Positions 37,011-45,267 of a stretch of 64,000 nt of DNA are shown one piece after another. This stretch comes from Deltaproteobacteria bacterium IMCC39146 (GTDB lineage Bacteria > Desulfobacterota > Desulfuromonadia > Desulfuromonadales > BM103). Below the pieces are notes generated by a model that was not told where the DNA came from, searched no databases, and worked only from the letters and a program-made list of their open reading frames with translations. Positions within the stretch are counted from its first letter, which is position 1. Every line of letters begins with the position of its first letter. A program made the position numbers and the translations under genes. The stretch spans positions 1 through 64,000 of the forward strand of contig JARUHP010000005.1 in the NCBI GenBank assembly GCA_030005635.1. The letters run 5' to 3'.

Positions 37011-37049
37011 TTATGGGGACACAATTCGAACGACATTGAGTCCCCATAA
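37011..37049. repeat. REP-like hairpin (TTATGGGGAC palindrome)
   Basis: A 10-bp stem TTATGGGGAC/GTCCCCATAA encloses a 19-base loop containing ACAATTC. GGGGACACAATTC-type hairpins are common REP elements in proteobacteria and are often moved by RAYT transposases. A partial relative (ATGGGGACAATACC) lies near 23,382. No T-run is present for the genes on either side. Confidence 0.6.
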
Positions 37050-37065
37050 ATAAAAGAGAGAACGT

Positions 37066-37596
37066 TTATCTTGTTACTGTGATCTCTACGTTGAGCTCTT
37101 CGGCAACATCATCGAGGCCTTGTTCGATAGATTCTGGCGTTGCACCTCCGGTGAGATGAATATGGATATCCATCAGGTAAAGGGAGGTTCCGCTTTCCGG
37201 GGTCGTTTTGACGATGGATTTAAGGTCGATTATGTTCAATGAACTTTCGGCTAGATATTGGCTGATCTTGTAGACGATACCGGCCTGGTCCAACCCCTCA
37301 ACATGAATGGTAGCGATGGCCGCATTGGACTGGCTGACAACACTACGCTCTGTTAACGGTCGGATGAAAGCTGAGATGATCTTGGTCTTCTCCATCTCGG
37401 CACAACGATCCAAGAGCTTTGCCTCGATCTTCTCGTCGCTTGAAGAGAAGAGCAGGTTAATCGTAAATTCGTCTGACAGCATCGACATGGTGGTGTCTTC
37501 GAGGTTGCACCCGGTTTCATAGAGCATACTGGTTACGTCGGCAACAATGCCAGGTCGGTCTTTGCCAAAGGCGGTCATGATATAACGGTTTTGCAT
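37066..37596 (-). CDS. double ACT-domain protein, glycine-cleavage-repressor (GcvR) type
   Basis: 176 residues made of two ACT domains (residues about 3-75, AFGKDRPGIVADV; about 93-170, VEGLDQAGIVYKI). This matches GcvR-like regulators, which in E. coli bind glycine and restrain GcvA. GGAGG precedes the ATG. glyA, the glycine-forming enzyme, lies at the far end of the window but is not linked. The role here is inferred from architecture only. Confidence 0.87.
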   Translation of the reverse strand: MQNRYIMTAFGKDRPGIVADVTSMLYETGCNLEDTTMSMLSDEFTINLLFSSSDEKIEAKLLDRCAEMEKTKIISAFIRPLTERSVVSQSNAAIATIHVEGLDQAGIVYKISQYLAESSLNIIDLKSIVKTTPESGTSLYLMDIHIHLTGGATPESIEQGLDDVAEELNVEITVTR

Positions 37597-37824
37597 CTGT
37601 TCCTCCGTCGCTTATTCTGGTTAAACAATCAAAGATGTTTCATTCTCGCACTTTCTGGTGATTACTTCAATCGCTTGTCAGTGCGCGTTAATGCTTCCAG
37701 CTCTTTTGCCTGGAATATGAACCGTAAAATCTTGAATTCTCTATTTCATTACACACTCAAAGTCTGTTCTTTATGGTACTCTTACAACATTGACACATGA
37801 CTAATTCTTATGGGGAGAGCTTTT

Positions 37825-38316
37825 ATGAACGAGAAGAACGAAGAAAAAGTGGATCAGGAAGAAATAAGTCGTTACGAGAAGTTGGCTTCGAGGACAGCTG
37901 ATCTTATTGAAGAAGGCAAAAAGACCTTTGATGAAGCTCTCAAGAAGGCTAAAGAAGAGCTTTCTTCAGCCGGTGATTTTTCGCGTGAGCAAGCGGACAA
38001 GCTCGGTGAATATGTGCGCCGCGATTTAAAGGAAAATGCCGACAAGGCCAGAAACGCGGTCATGAAGGCTGTAGAGCCGCAACGCCTTGCTGCAGGCGTG
38101 CAAAGCGCCTTCTCGAGAATTTTGACCAGCGCAGCTGAAACGCTCACCGAACTTGCTCAACGCTCGGAGAAGGTACTGGAGTACAAGACTGGTGAAATTA
38201 CCAGCCCTGGGACCTTGACCTGCAAGGACTGCGAGGCTGAAATGCACATGACCAAGACAACTCGTATCCCTCCATGCCCCAAGTGCCACAAAACGCTTTT
38301 CCGTAAGTCTTATTAA
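37825..38316 (+). CDS. YbeL-like (DUF1451) zinc-ribbon protein
   Basis: 163 residues from ATG 37825 (GGGGAGAG 6 bases upstream). A long charged helical region (about 10-125, ASRTADLIEEGKKTFDEALKKAKEEL) is followed by a C-terminal zinc ribbon with CKDC and CPKC knuckles. Order and the …YKTGEITSPGTLTC junction match E. coli YbeL. Function is unknown in the family. It is a single gene before the YlqF GTPase. Confidence 0.82.
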   Translation: MNEKNEEKVDQEEISRYEKLASRTADLIEEGKKTFDEALKKAKEELSSAGDFSREQADKLGEYVRRDLKENADKARNAVMKAVEPQRLAAGVQSAFSRILTSAAETLTELAQRSEKVLEYKTGEITSPGTLTCKDCEAEMHMTKTTRIPPCPKCHKTLFRKSY

Positions 38317-38446
38317 TTGTTACCCGGTAAGGCTGAACGTTGGATTTTTGTGCTTTTCGACTTTACGTTGGTATCTTGATAAGCACCATGGGCTTTTCGT
38401 CAAAAGAGGAGAAAGCCCGGTAAGAAGAAGTTTAAGGACACCTTTG

Positions 38447-39316
38447 ATGAAGATTGAGTGGTACCCGGGGCACATGGCGAAAGCCAAACGGCAGATTGCC
38501 GAAGTGATGCCGAAGATCGATGTGGTTATTGAAGTTCTCGATGCGCGTTTACCTGTTTCCAGTGCGAACCCGATGTTGGAAAAGCTCCGTGGACAAAAAT
38601 CCTGTATCAAGGTTCTGAACAAGAGTGATCTCGCTGATCCTGAAGTGACCGCAGCCTGGGTCAAATATTTCGATCAGATGGTAGGCGTTAAGGCGCTTCC
38701 CATCGAGGCCAACAAACGCTCTGCTGTAGGCCAGATCCCAAAGCTTTGTCGTATTCTCGCCCCTCATCGAGGTGTCCCCGGAAAAACCTTGCGGGCCATG
38801 GTGGTCGGCATCCCTAATGTTGGTAAGTCGACCCTGATCAATACCCTTGCCGGCAAGAAGATGGCGCGTGTTGGTGACAAACCGGCCATAACAACCTGTC
38901 CACAGCAGATTGATCTTCGCAATGGTATCCATCTCTCTGATACGCCGGGTCTGCTCTGGCCGGATATTCGCAATCAGAAGAGCGCTTATCGACTGGCCGC
39001 CAGTGGCGCCATAGGCGAGGGCGGAATGGATTATGAAGGTGTGGCTTTGTTTGCCGCAGAGCACCTGATGGAGTGTTATCCGCAACCTCTTGCCGCCCGG
39101 TACAAGTTTGACGTGTTGCCCGAAAGTGCGCCTCAGTTGCTTGAACAGATCGGTCGCAAACGTGGCTGCCTGATCTCTGGTGGTCATGTCGATCAACAGC
39201 GAGCCGCAGAACTCTTCTTGCGCGAGTTGCGCTCGGGTCTGATCGGTAAAGTCAGTCTGGAGAAGCCGGGTGATGAAGATCTTGCTGAGTCAGGGGCAAG
39301 TCATGACAGCAGATAA
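38447..39316 (+). CDS. ylqF: circularly permuted ribosome-assembly GTPase, YlqF/RbgA type
   Basis: 289 residues from ATG 38447 (MKIEWYPGHMAKAKRQI is the family N-terminus; AAGGA is upstream). The GTPase motifs are in permuted order: NKSD (G4) before GIPNVGKS (G1) and DTPG (G3). RbgA helps a late step of 50S subunit assembly in Bacillus. The C-terminal domain follows. The last codons overlap the start of the rhodanese gene by 14 bp, suggesting coupled translation. Confidence 0.95.
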   Translation: MKIEWYPGHMAKAKRQIAEVMPKIDVVIEVLDARLPVSSANPMLEKLRGQKSCIKVLNKSDLADPEVTAAWVKYFDQMVGVKALPIEANKRSAVGQIPKLCRILAPHRGVPGKTLRAMVVGIPNVGKSTLINTLAGKKMARVGDKPAITTCPQQIDLRNGIHLSDTPGLLWPDIRNQKSAYRLAASGAIGEGGMDYEGVALFAAEHLMECYPQPLAARYKFDVLPESAPQLLEQIGRKRGCLISGGHVDQQRAAELFLRELRSGLIGKVSLEKPGDEDLAESGASHDSR

Positions 39317-39617
39317 GCTGGAAGAGTTGCTTGAACTCGGTCAGGCTCCTGTGGTGCTGGATGTTCGTAGCGGTCTCGAATTCAAGTCCGGTCACATCAA
39401 GGGGGCCATTCATGCGCCTCTGCCCAGTTTACTAAAGAGTACCGCAGCAGCCGTTAAGCAAAAATCAGATTCTCTGGTGATTATCTGTGAACATGGACCC
39501 CGCGCACAGGTCGCTGCGATGTACCTCAAGTTCAGAGGCTATGAGTCGGTTGAGTTGCTCGGCGGGCATATGTCGCAATGGCGGGGTTCGAATCGACCGA
39601 TGGACTATGCTGTTTGA
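39303..39617 (+). CDS. single-domain rhodanese
   Basis: 104 residues from ATG 39303 (AGGGG upstream), overlapping ylqF by 14 bp. The rhodanese core shows VVLDVRSGLEFKSGHIKGAIHAPL and the active-site cysteine in IICEHGPRAQVAA, then GYESVELLGGHMSQW. It would transfer sulfane sulfur from a persulfide on that cysteine. No signal peptide, so it is cytosolic. Confidence 0.92.
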   Translation: MTADKLEELLELGQAPVVLDVRSGLEFKSGHIKGAIHAPLPSLLKSTAAAVKQKSDSLVIICEHGPRAQVAAMYLKFRGYESVELLGGHMSQWRGSNRPMDYAV

Positions 39618-39624
39618 TGTTGAG

Positions 39625-39783
39625 CTATTTCTTTACGAGAAGTTTGAAAAAGACGAATATTACAGCCAAGGCGGCAATATACCAGTAGAAGGGCACCTCC
39701 TTGAGGGTGCTGACCAAATTGTTCAAGGCATTGTGCAGCTGGTTCATCAAGTCACTGTTAATAAGGGCTCCGTAGCCGACCAT
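39625..39783 (-). CDS. small single-membrane-segment protein
   Basis: 52 residues from ATG 39783, chosen because AAGGA lies 6 bases upstream. An earlier ATG (39876) would give 83 residues. A helix (LMNQLHNALNNLVSTLKE) is followed by a C-terminal membrane segment (FYWYIAALAVIFVFFKLL) and LVKK, a C-tail-anchored layout. The stop lies 7 bp from that of the rhodanese gene on the other strand. Function unknown. Confidence 0.5.
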   Translation of the reverse strand: MVGYGALINSDLMNQLHNALNNLVSTLKEVPFYWYIAALAVIFVFFKLLVKK

Positions 39784-40002
39784 TGCACATCCTTTGCCTG
39801 AAAATGATTGCGCCTCGCTTTCTATTTTTATCTTAATATGCGTCTTCTGCAAGTTTCTGGGCAATTCATTGTTCATGTTTTCCCCGTGAAAAGTCTAAAA
39901 GATAATTACTGTGGCTGACTTTTAAGAAATTTTAGAATCAATGAACCACCTAGGTTTGTTAGAGCAACAACGCAGTTCCATTCCAGAGTATCAAGAACCT
40001 TT

Positions 40003-40965
40003 ATGACTCTGCCTGCCTACAAACGACCCTGGTTTCTTTTTCATGCGCACCTGGAAACAATTTGGCCGGCACTTTTTCGACGGGTGCCACAGCCACCGTA
40101 CCGGCGTGAAAGAATTTATACGGATGATGGTGATTTCCTTGATCTGGACTGGCTGCAGGCAGGTCATAAACGCCTGGTCATTATCTCCCATGGTCTGGAA
40201 GGCGACACCAGTCGCCATTATGTGACCGGTATGGCCAAGGCTGTTCATGAGGCCGACTTTGATGTTCTGGCCTGGAACTTTCGCGGCTGTGGAGGGGAGA
40301 TCAATCGTCAGCCCCGCTTTACCCATAACGGTGCTACTGAGGATCTTGATGCCGTTATCGGCCATGCTTTGGTGGCAGGAAATTACAATTCGGTTGCCTT
40401 GGTTGGTTTTAGTATGGGCGGCAACCTTACGCTGATGTACCTTGGCCGCGAGGTAAACAATGTGCCTGATGCAGTAAAGGCAGCTGTCTGTTTTTCCGTA
40501 CCTTGTGATCTCGCGGCAGCTTCATCTCGTTTGGCTGAGGTTTCCAATACGATGTACATGAAACGTTTTATGCGACTGATGGGACACAAGGTTCGTCTCC
40601 ATGCAGAGAACTTTCCAGAGGAGTTCCCTTGTGATGATTATTATAGACTGAACACTTTTGCTGATTTTGATGGTCGCTATACTGCTCCATTACACGGGTT
40701 CCGTGATGCCCCGCATTATTGGCAAAGTTGCAGCAGTAGCAAGTACCTTGACCAGATCCGGGTCCCTGCCTGGATCGTCAATGCCCGTAACGATCCTTTC
40801 CTTTCACTGTCATGCTTCCCTGATTTTACGACTCACGATAATTCCTTGGTGACACTCATCTCACCAGAGCATGGTGGCCATTGTGGCTTTACAAGGAGCG
40901 GCAGACATCAAACTTATTGGTCTGAACGTCTGGCTGTTTCACTTTTGTCCACTGTGAATCTTTAA
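40003..40965 (+). CDS. alpha/beta hydrolase, YheT/ABHD1-3 type
   Basis: 320 residues. The nucleophile elbow GFSMGGN (S143 region) and HGLEGDTSRHY, NFRGCGGE and the late histidine SPEHGGHCGF complete a Ser-Asp-His triad. The N-terminal FLFHAHLETIWPALFRR matches the YheT family of probable esterases. Substrate unknown. No ribosome site is obvious before ATG 40003. Confidence 0.9.
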   Translation: MTLPAYKRPWFLFHAHLETIWPALFRRVPQPPYRRERIYTDDGDFLDLDWLQAGHKRLVIISHGLEGDTSRHYVTGMAKAVHEADFDVLAWNFRGCGGEINRQPRFTHNGATEDLDAVIGHALVAGNYNSVALVGFSMGGNLTLMYLGREVNNVPDAVKAAVCFSVPCDLAAASSRLAEVSNTMYMKRFMRLMGHKVRLHAENFPEEFPCDDYYRLNTFADFDGRYTAPLHGFRDAPHYWQSCSSSKYLDQIRVPAWIVNARNDPFLSLSCFPDFTTHDNSLVTLISPEHGGHCGFTRSGRHQTYWSERLAVSLLSTVNL

Positions 40966-41013
40966 ATTACATATCCTTTGTGAAAGTCATAATCTGTTAA
41001 CCTGAAAAAAGTG

Positions 41014-41042
41014 TTGATACAGATTGATTAAATCCCTATAAT
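41014..41042 (+). promoter_or_regulatory. sigma70 promoter for the double-rhodanese gene
   Basis: TTGATA and TATAAT separated by exactly 17 bases, 43 bp upstream of the ATG. Confidence 0.75.
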
Positions 41043-41084
41043 GTCTCCGTAGCATTAACCTGTTTTAATATATAAGGGGGCATC

Positions 41085-41825
41085 ATGGGTAGGAATGCAG
41101 CAAGAACAATCGTGACACTAATGCTTACGTTTTTCCTGATTTCTTTAGGCTCTATTGCAGGGGCGAAGGAATATGGTGAAGTCGACGCCAAAGCCACAAA
41201 AGATATGATGGACAAGGAGAACGCCCTGGTTGTTTTTCCTCTGAGTCCGATTGAGTTTGAAGATCTGCATATCAAAGACTCGGTTAATATCCCTATGGAT
41301 CTTCTGGCTGACGACTTACCCAAAGATAAATCACGGAAGATTATCTTCTATTGTCTGGGTGTGAAGTGCGTAGCGTCTTGGCGTGCTGCTGAAAAGGCTG
41401 TCAGCCTTGGCTATAAGAATGTTTTTGCTTTTCGCGAAGGTTTACCGGGATGGACTGCCGCCGGTTACCCAGCTGTTTCATTCGAAAAGCTCCCTGACGT
41501 CAAATTCAAGACGATGACGACCTCTGAGCTCTCCGGTCAATTGGACAACAGCCTGATTGTGCTTCTTGATGTTAATCTCAATGATGATGCACATAAGTTT
41601 TATATCGATTCCCCGCAACGTATCCATGTCCCGCTAGATCTCCTTCATTTGAAAGTATCGACATTAGGTAAAAGTGATGCCATAGCGGTTCTTTGCCTTA
41701 AAGGCAAGAGGTCCCCAACAGCTGCTCGCTACCTGATCGGCCAGGGTTTTGAAAATGTTACTGTTGTAGAGGGTGGCATCCAGAAATGGGTAATGGAAGG
41801 GCGTCCTGTTAAGCAGGGAAGCTGA
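41085..41825 (+). CDS. exported protein with two rhodanese domains
   Basis: 246 residues. Signal peptide (about 1-27, ending IAGAKEYG). Domain one (about 35-125) has FYCLGVKCVASWRAA, with a Cys in the active loop and REGLPGW. Domain two (about 140-242) has AVLCLKGKRSPTAARYL with its own Cys. Both could carry persulfide, unlike many tandem rhodaneses where one is inactive. It has its own promoter and terminator, so it is a single-gene transcript, acting in the periplasm. Confidence 0.88.
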   Translation: MGRNAARTIVTLMLTFFLISLGSIAGAKEYGEVDAKATKDMMDKENALVVFPLSPIEFEDLHIKDSVNIPMDLLADDLPKDKSRKIIFYCLGVKCVASWRAAEKAVSLGYKNVFAFREGLPGWTAAGYPAVSFEKLPDVKFKTMTTSELSGQLDNSLIVLLDVNLNDDAHKFYIDSPQRIHVPLDLLHLKVSTLGKSDAIAVLCLKGKRSPTAARYLIGQGFENVTVVEGGIQKWVMEGRPVKQGS

Positions 41826-41847
41826 TCTTCTCTTTAATATGATCTTG

Positions 41848-41880
41848 AAAGGCCTGTCCATCAGACAGGCCTTTTTGTTT
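41848..41880 (+). terminator. terminator after the double-rhodanese gene
   Basis: Perfect 11-bp stem AAAGGCCTGTC/GACAGGCCTTT followed by TTGTTTT. Confidence 0.88.
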
Positions 41881-42003
41881 TAGATGCAAGGCCTCCTCTC
41901 TCTCTTTGGTATGATCATCTAAAGCATATTTTCGTGCATAGTGGTGTGTGATTTAACGGCGAAATATGTTATAGTCTCCACTCATTTTTTGAGGGGAAAA
42001 ATA

Positions 42004-42552
42004 ATGTCGCAGGTCACTGTCGTTTTCGCTCATGGAAGAGAGAGCGGTCCCTGGGGAGCCAAGATCAGACTGCTCGCCAAGGTCGCTGAAGGCTTCGGTT
42101 GTGGGGTCATCAGTCGCGATGACAGTGATAACCGTGATCCCGAATTGCGGGTTGCCCGGTTAATTGACGAGGTGAAGTCAATTGACGGGCCGATTGTTTT
42201 GGTTGGCTCCAGCATGGGCGGTTATGTAACAACCGTTGCTTCACAGGTTATTCGACCGACCGGGCTGTTCCTTATGGCCCCGGCCCTTGGTCTGCCGGGT
42301 TATGAACACCAGTCACCTCAAGCCATTGCCAGGGAGTTGACTATCGTACATGGCTGGGGGGATGATCTTGTGCCGGCGGAGGCCATTCTTGAATTCGCCC
42401 GTAGCCAGCAGGCTATGTTGCACCTGGTCCCTGCGGGGCACGCACTCCTTGAACAGCTTGAATGGCTGGAACAAATTTTCTCCTTGTTTCTACAACGATG
42501 CCTGAAGCCTGAGCAAAGCTCTGAGCGAAGTCGTATCCTGGCGACAATGTGA
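42004..42552 (+). CDS. alpha/beta hydrolase, YqiA-like
   Basis: 182 residues from ATG 42004 (GAGGGG upstream). VFAHGRESGPWGAKI, the nucleophile elbow VGSSMGGYVT, and VHGWGDDLVP plus VPAGHAL give Ser, Asp and His. The small size fits the YqiA/UPF0227-like esterases. Substrate unknown. A 55-bp spacer leads to tlyA. Confidence 0.85.
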   Translation: MSQVTVVFAHGRESGPWGAKIRLLAKVAEGFGCGVISRDDSDNRDPELRVARLIDEVKSIDGPIVLVGSSMGGYVTTVASQVIRPTGLFLMAPALGLPGYEHQSPQAIARELTIVHGWGDDLVPAEAILEFARSQQAMLHLVPAGHALLEQLEWLEQIFSLFLQRCLKPEQSSERSRILATM

Positions 42553-42607
42553 TCAATCGTTTTTAACGTTTATCCTTTATCCAAGACTTGGGATTTATAG
42601 AAAATTC

Positions 42608-43354
42608 ATGGCTGCCAAAGAACGAATTGACAAACTGTTGGTACAGCGTCAGCTGGCCGGGTCGCGAGAGCGCGCCCGGGCCCTGATCCTCGCCGGCCGG
42701 GTGATTGTAGATGACCAGACGGTCGATAAGGTCGGTTCTCAGGTTTACACGACCTCGGAAATTCGTCTCAGGGGCGAGGATATCCCTTACGTGTCACGTG
42801 GTGGTTTGAAGCTTGCCGAGGCCTTGAAACGCTTTGCCGTTGCGATTGATGGACGGGTTGCCATAGATGTCGGTGCATCGACCGGTGGCTTTACTGACTG
42901 TCTATTGCAGAATGGTGCAGTAAAGGTCATCGCTGTTGATGTCGGTTACGGCCAGTTGGCCTGGAAATTACGTGATGACGAAAGAGTTCAGAACCTTGAA
43001 CGGACCAATATCAGACATCTTACAGGGGACCAGCTTGATGATCTTCCGGATCTGGCTGTTATTGATGCTTCATTCATCTCTCTGGAAAAAGTCCTGCCGT
43101 CAACCCTGGCCCTGTTAAAGCCTTGCAGTGATATCATTGCCCTGATCAAGCCGCAGTTCGAAGTGGGAAAGGGCCTGGTTGGCAAAGGTGGAGTCGTTCG
43201 TGATCCCGATCAGCACCTGGAGGTTATAGCGAAGATCAAACTTTCCTCCGAACTGCTCGGCTGCCAGGTGGTTGAGGTTTGCGACAGCCCGCTCTTGGGA
43301 CCAAAGGGCAATAAGGAGTTCTTGATTCATCTGCGGTTGGAGAGGGGCTTATGA
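42608..43354 (+). CDS. tlyA: TlyA-type rRNA 2'-O-methyltransferase (S4 + FtsJ)
   Basis: 248 residues. The N-terminal S4 RNA-binding domain (about 5-65, RIDKLLVQRQLAGSRERARALI) is followed by an FtsJ methyltransferase domain with VAIDVGASTGGFTDCLLQ (SAM loop), VDVGYGQL, VIDASFISLEK, and IKPQFEVGK. TlyA methylates C1409 of 16S and C1920 of 23S rRNA. It is the first gene of a tightly packed chain; its stop overlaps the next start (ATGA). Confidence 0.95.
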   Translation: MAAKERIDKLLVQRQLAGSRERARALILAGRVIVDDQTVDKVGSQVYTTSEIRLRGEDIPYVSRGGLKLAEALKRFAVAIDGRVAIDVGASTGGFTDCLLQNGAVKVIAVDVGYGQLAWKLRDDERVQNLERTNIRHLTGDQLDDLPDLAVIDASFISLEKVLPSTLALLKPCSDIIALIKPQFEVGKGLVGKGGVVRDPDQHLEVIAKIKLSSELLGCQVVEVCDSPLLGPKGNKEFLIHLRLERGL

Positions 43355-44121
43355 GTCATCAGATTTATTTTTTAGGTGCCGGCCCCGGTGATCCCGAGCT
43401 TCTGACCCGTCGTGCAGAGCGTCTCCTTAAAGAGTGCAGGGTGGTTTACCTTCCGCCTATGTATGATCAAACTTTTGCCGAGTTTCTGGAAGCTAAAGAA
43501 CTCTTTATTCCATTTGAATACTATTTTGCTGACCTGATCGAACAGATCAAGAGCCAGCTGACCTCTGGCCCTATCGCTTTTCTGGTGCCCGGAGATTTAA
43601 CTTTTTATTCTCCGTTTCAGGCTCTTGTTGACGCCTTGGGTCCTCTGGCTGTTGTTGTCCCCGGGGTGGGCTCTGCCAACGCGGCCTCTGCACTGCTGAA
43701 AAAGACCCTTGATCTGCCCGGTGTCTGCAGCCGGGCAATTCTTGCTTCGCCCCGAACCCTTGGTGATGGTCCTGATGCCCCGACCATGGGAGATTTCGCC
43801 GCGCCAGGTGTTTCACTTCTGATCTACATGAATAATATCCCTTTGCCCGAACTGGTCGCTCAACTCCGGGAAGGTTATGGTAAAGATACTCCGTTAGCGC
43901 TGGCGCATCGGGTTGGCCACCCTGATGAAGAAGTCGTTGTTGCCTCTCTGGATACAATCGTTGCAAAGGTTGGCAATAGGGATTACTTCAATTTGGACAG
44001 CCCCAACCCACGACCGGCCCTGACCTTGGTTCTGGTTGGTGAAAGTTTGACGGCAGAGGCTGATCCCACCTGGTGGGATTATCGCCGTGATAATATCTGG
44101 AAGTATCAGGACAACAGTTAA
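43351..44121 (+). CDS. divergent tetrapyrrole (corrin/porphyrin) methylase family protein, CobM-like
   Basis: 256 residues. The SAM-binding GAGPGDPELLT (9-19) and PGDLTFYSPF, PGVGSANAAS and LIYMNN are the family signature. It most resembles precorrin-4 C11-methyltransferase (CobM/CbiF) in order. The stretch after the first motif (VYLPPMYDQTFAEFLEAKELF) is unlike the catalytic region of CobM, and no other cobalamin gene is near. It overlaps tlyA and is followed 1 bp later by a U32 gene, so it may act with that protein on an unknown substrate. Confidence 0.75.
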   Translation: MSHQIYFLGAGPGDPELLTRRAERLLKECRVVYLPPMYDQTFAEFLEAKELFIPFEYYFADLIEQIKSQLTSGPIAFLVPGDLTFYSPFQALVDALGPLAVVVPGVGSANAASALLKKTLDLPGVCSRAILASPRTLGDGPDAPTMGDFAAPGVSLLIYMNNIPLPELVAQLREGYGKDTPLALAHRVGHPDEEVVVASLDTIVAKVGNRDYFNLDSPNPRPALTLVLVGESLTAEADPTWWDYRRDNIWKYQDNS

Positions 44122-44122
44122 C

Positions 44123-45085
44123 ATGCGTATTATCTCGCCTGTCGACAATTTGCAAGAAACTGCCATGCTTCTGGACGCAGGGGCCGACGAGCTTTACGGC
44201 GGTTATCTTCCTGCTGAATGGCAGGATTACAGTCTTGCTGCATCGCTTAACCAGAGAACCTTTTCTGCCGCGCAGATTGGTACGGAAGATGAGTTGAGGG
44301 AGATTGTCGATCTCACCCATGCTCACGGTGGAACTTTTGCCTTAACCCTGAACGCACCTTTTTACACAGATGCACAATTTCCTATGCTGACCGATTACAT
44401 TGATCGCATGGTCGCGCTGGGCATCAATAGCCTGATTCTGGCTGATGTCGGTGTATTGCGCTTTCTGAAACAACGCCACCCTGTAATTGAATACCATGCC
44501 AGCACCCTGGCACACCTGACCAACGCCGGATCGGTGAGGCTTATGGCCGAGCAGGGTATGCAGCGTGTGGTTCTGCCCAGGCATTTGACTGTGGCTGATA
44601 TGGCGGCTGTTATTCAACAGGTCCCTGATGTTCTCTTTGACGCTTTTCTGCTGGTCGGTAAATGTCCGAATACGGAAGGCCTCTGTACTTTTCATCATTC
44701 CAGTTCGGAAAAAATCTGGCCTTGTGAAATACCCTACGAGATTGCACCGCTTGGCAACGGAGCTTCTGAAGGTTTGCAACAGGCGATGAAGAAACAGGAG
44801 AGCTGGTCTGAGACAAATCGTCGTCACGGCTGTGGCCTTTGCGCGATTCCGCATTTGCAGAAGGCCGGTGTCCATGGTTTGAAGCTGGTTGGTCGTGGTG
44901 CTCCGGCTGCACAGAAAGTCAGAAACGTCACTTTGGCTAAGGACTTCCTGCAGCTGGCGTCAGAGGTCGTCGATCCTGCCGAGTACCGCCGTAAGGCGAT
45001 GGCCGCACATAAACAAAGATTCGGTGCGGCTTGTCACCAGAATGTTTGTTACTATCCAGAGTTTTTTCATGGGGGAGAGGTATGA
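44123..45085 (+). CDS. peptidase U32 family protein, short type
   Basis: 320 residues from ATG 44123, 1 bp after the previous stop. U32 hallmarks are MRIISPVDNLQETAMLLDAGADELYGGYL, FALTLNAPFY, LILADVGVLRFLKQ and a cysteine set (KCPNTEGLCTFHH, HGCGLCAIPHL, ACHQNVCYYPEF). The set is richer in Cys than the classic signature, consistent with an iron-sulfur centre. Some U32 proteins hydroxylate RNA or ubiquinone; the substrate here is unknown. Its stop overlaps the next start. Confidence 0.83.
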   Translation: MRIISPVDNLQETAMLLDAGADELYGGYLPAEWQDYSLAASLNQRTFSAAQIGTEDELREIVDLTHAHGGTFALTLNAPFYTDAQFPMLTDYIDRMVALGINSLILADVGVLRFLKQRHPVIEYHASTLAHLTNAGSVRLMAEQGMQRVVLPRHLTVADMAAVIQQVPDVLFDAFLLVGKCPNTEGLCTFHHSSSEKIWPCEIPYEIAPLGNGASEGLQQAMKKQESWSETNRRHGCGLCAIPHLQKAGVHGLKLVGRGAPAAQKVRNVTLAKDFLQLASEVVDPAEYRRKAMAAHKQRFGAACHQNVCYYPEFFHGGEV

Positions 45086-45267
45086 CACGTCTACTGGGTA
45101 GCGCGCATATAGAGACACTGGCTCGTGAAGAGAGTGTTCGAGGCGTTCTCGTTCGCACAGTGATCAAGCAGTCTGAGTTTGCTGATGAGCAAGAACTTCA
45201 GCTTCTGGAAGATGCCTTGCAGCTCCTGTTGAAGAGATTTCAAGCTATGGATGGTGAGGCCTCATGA
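45082..45267 (+). CDS. 61-residue protein of unknown function, translationally coupled
   Basis: ATG 45082 overlaps the U32 stop (ATGA), with GGGGAGAGG directly upstream. Its own stop overlaps the SMC-like ATPase start. Soluble and acidic; a helix (ELQLLEDALQLLLKRFQAM) occupies the second half. No motif recognised. The packing makes it likely to be a real gene rather than a chance frame. A role as a partner of one of the neighbours is possible but only inferred. Confidence 0.62.
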   Translation: MTRLLGSAHIETLAREESVRGVLVRTVIKQSEFADEQELQLLEDALQLLLKRFQAMDGEAS

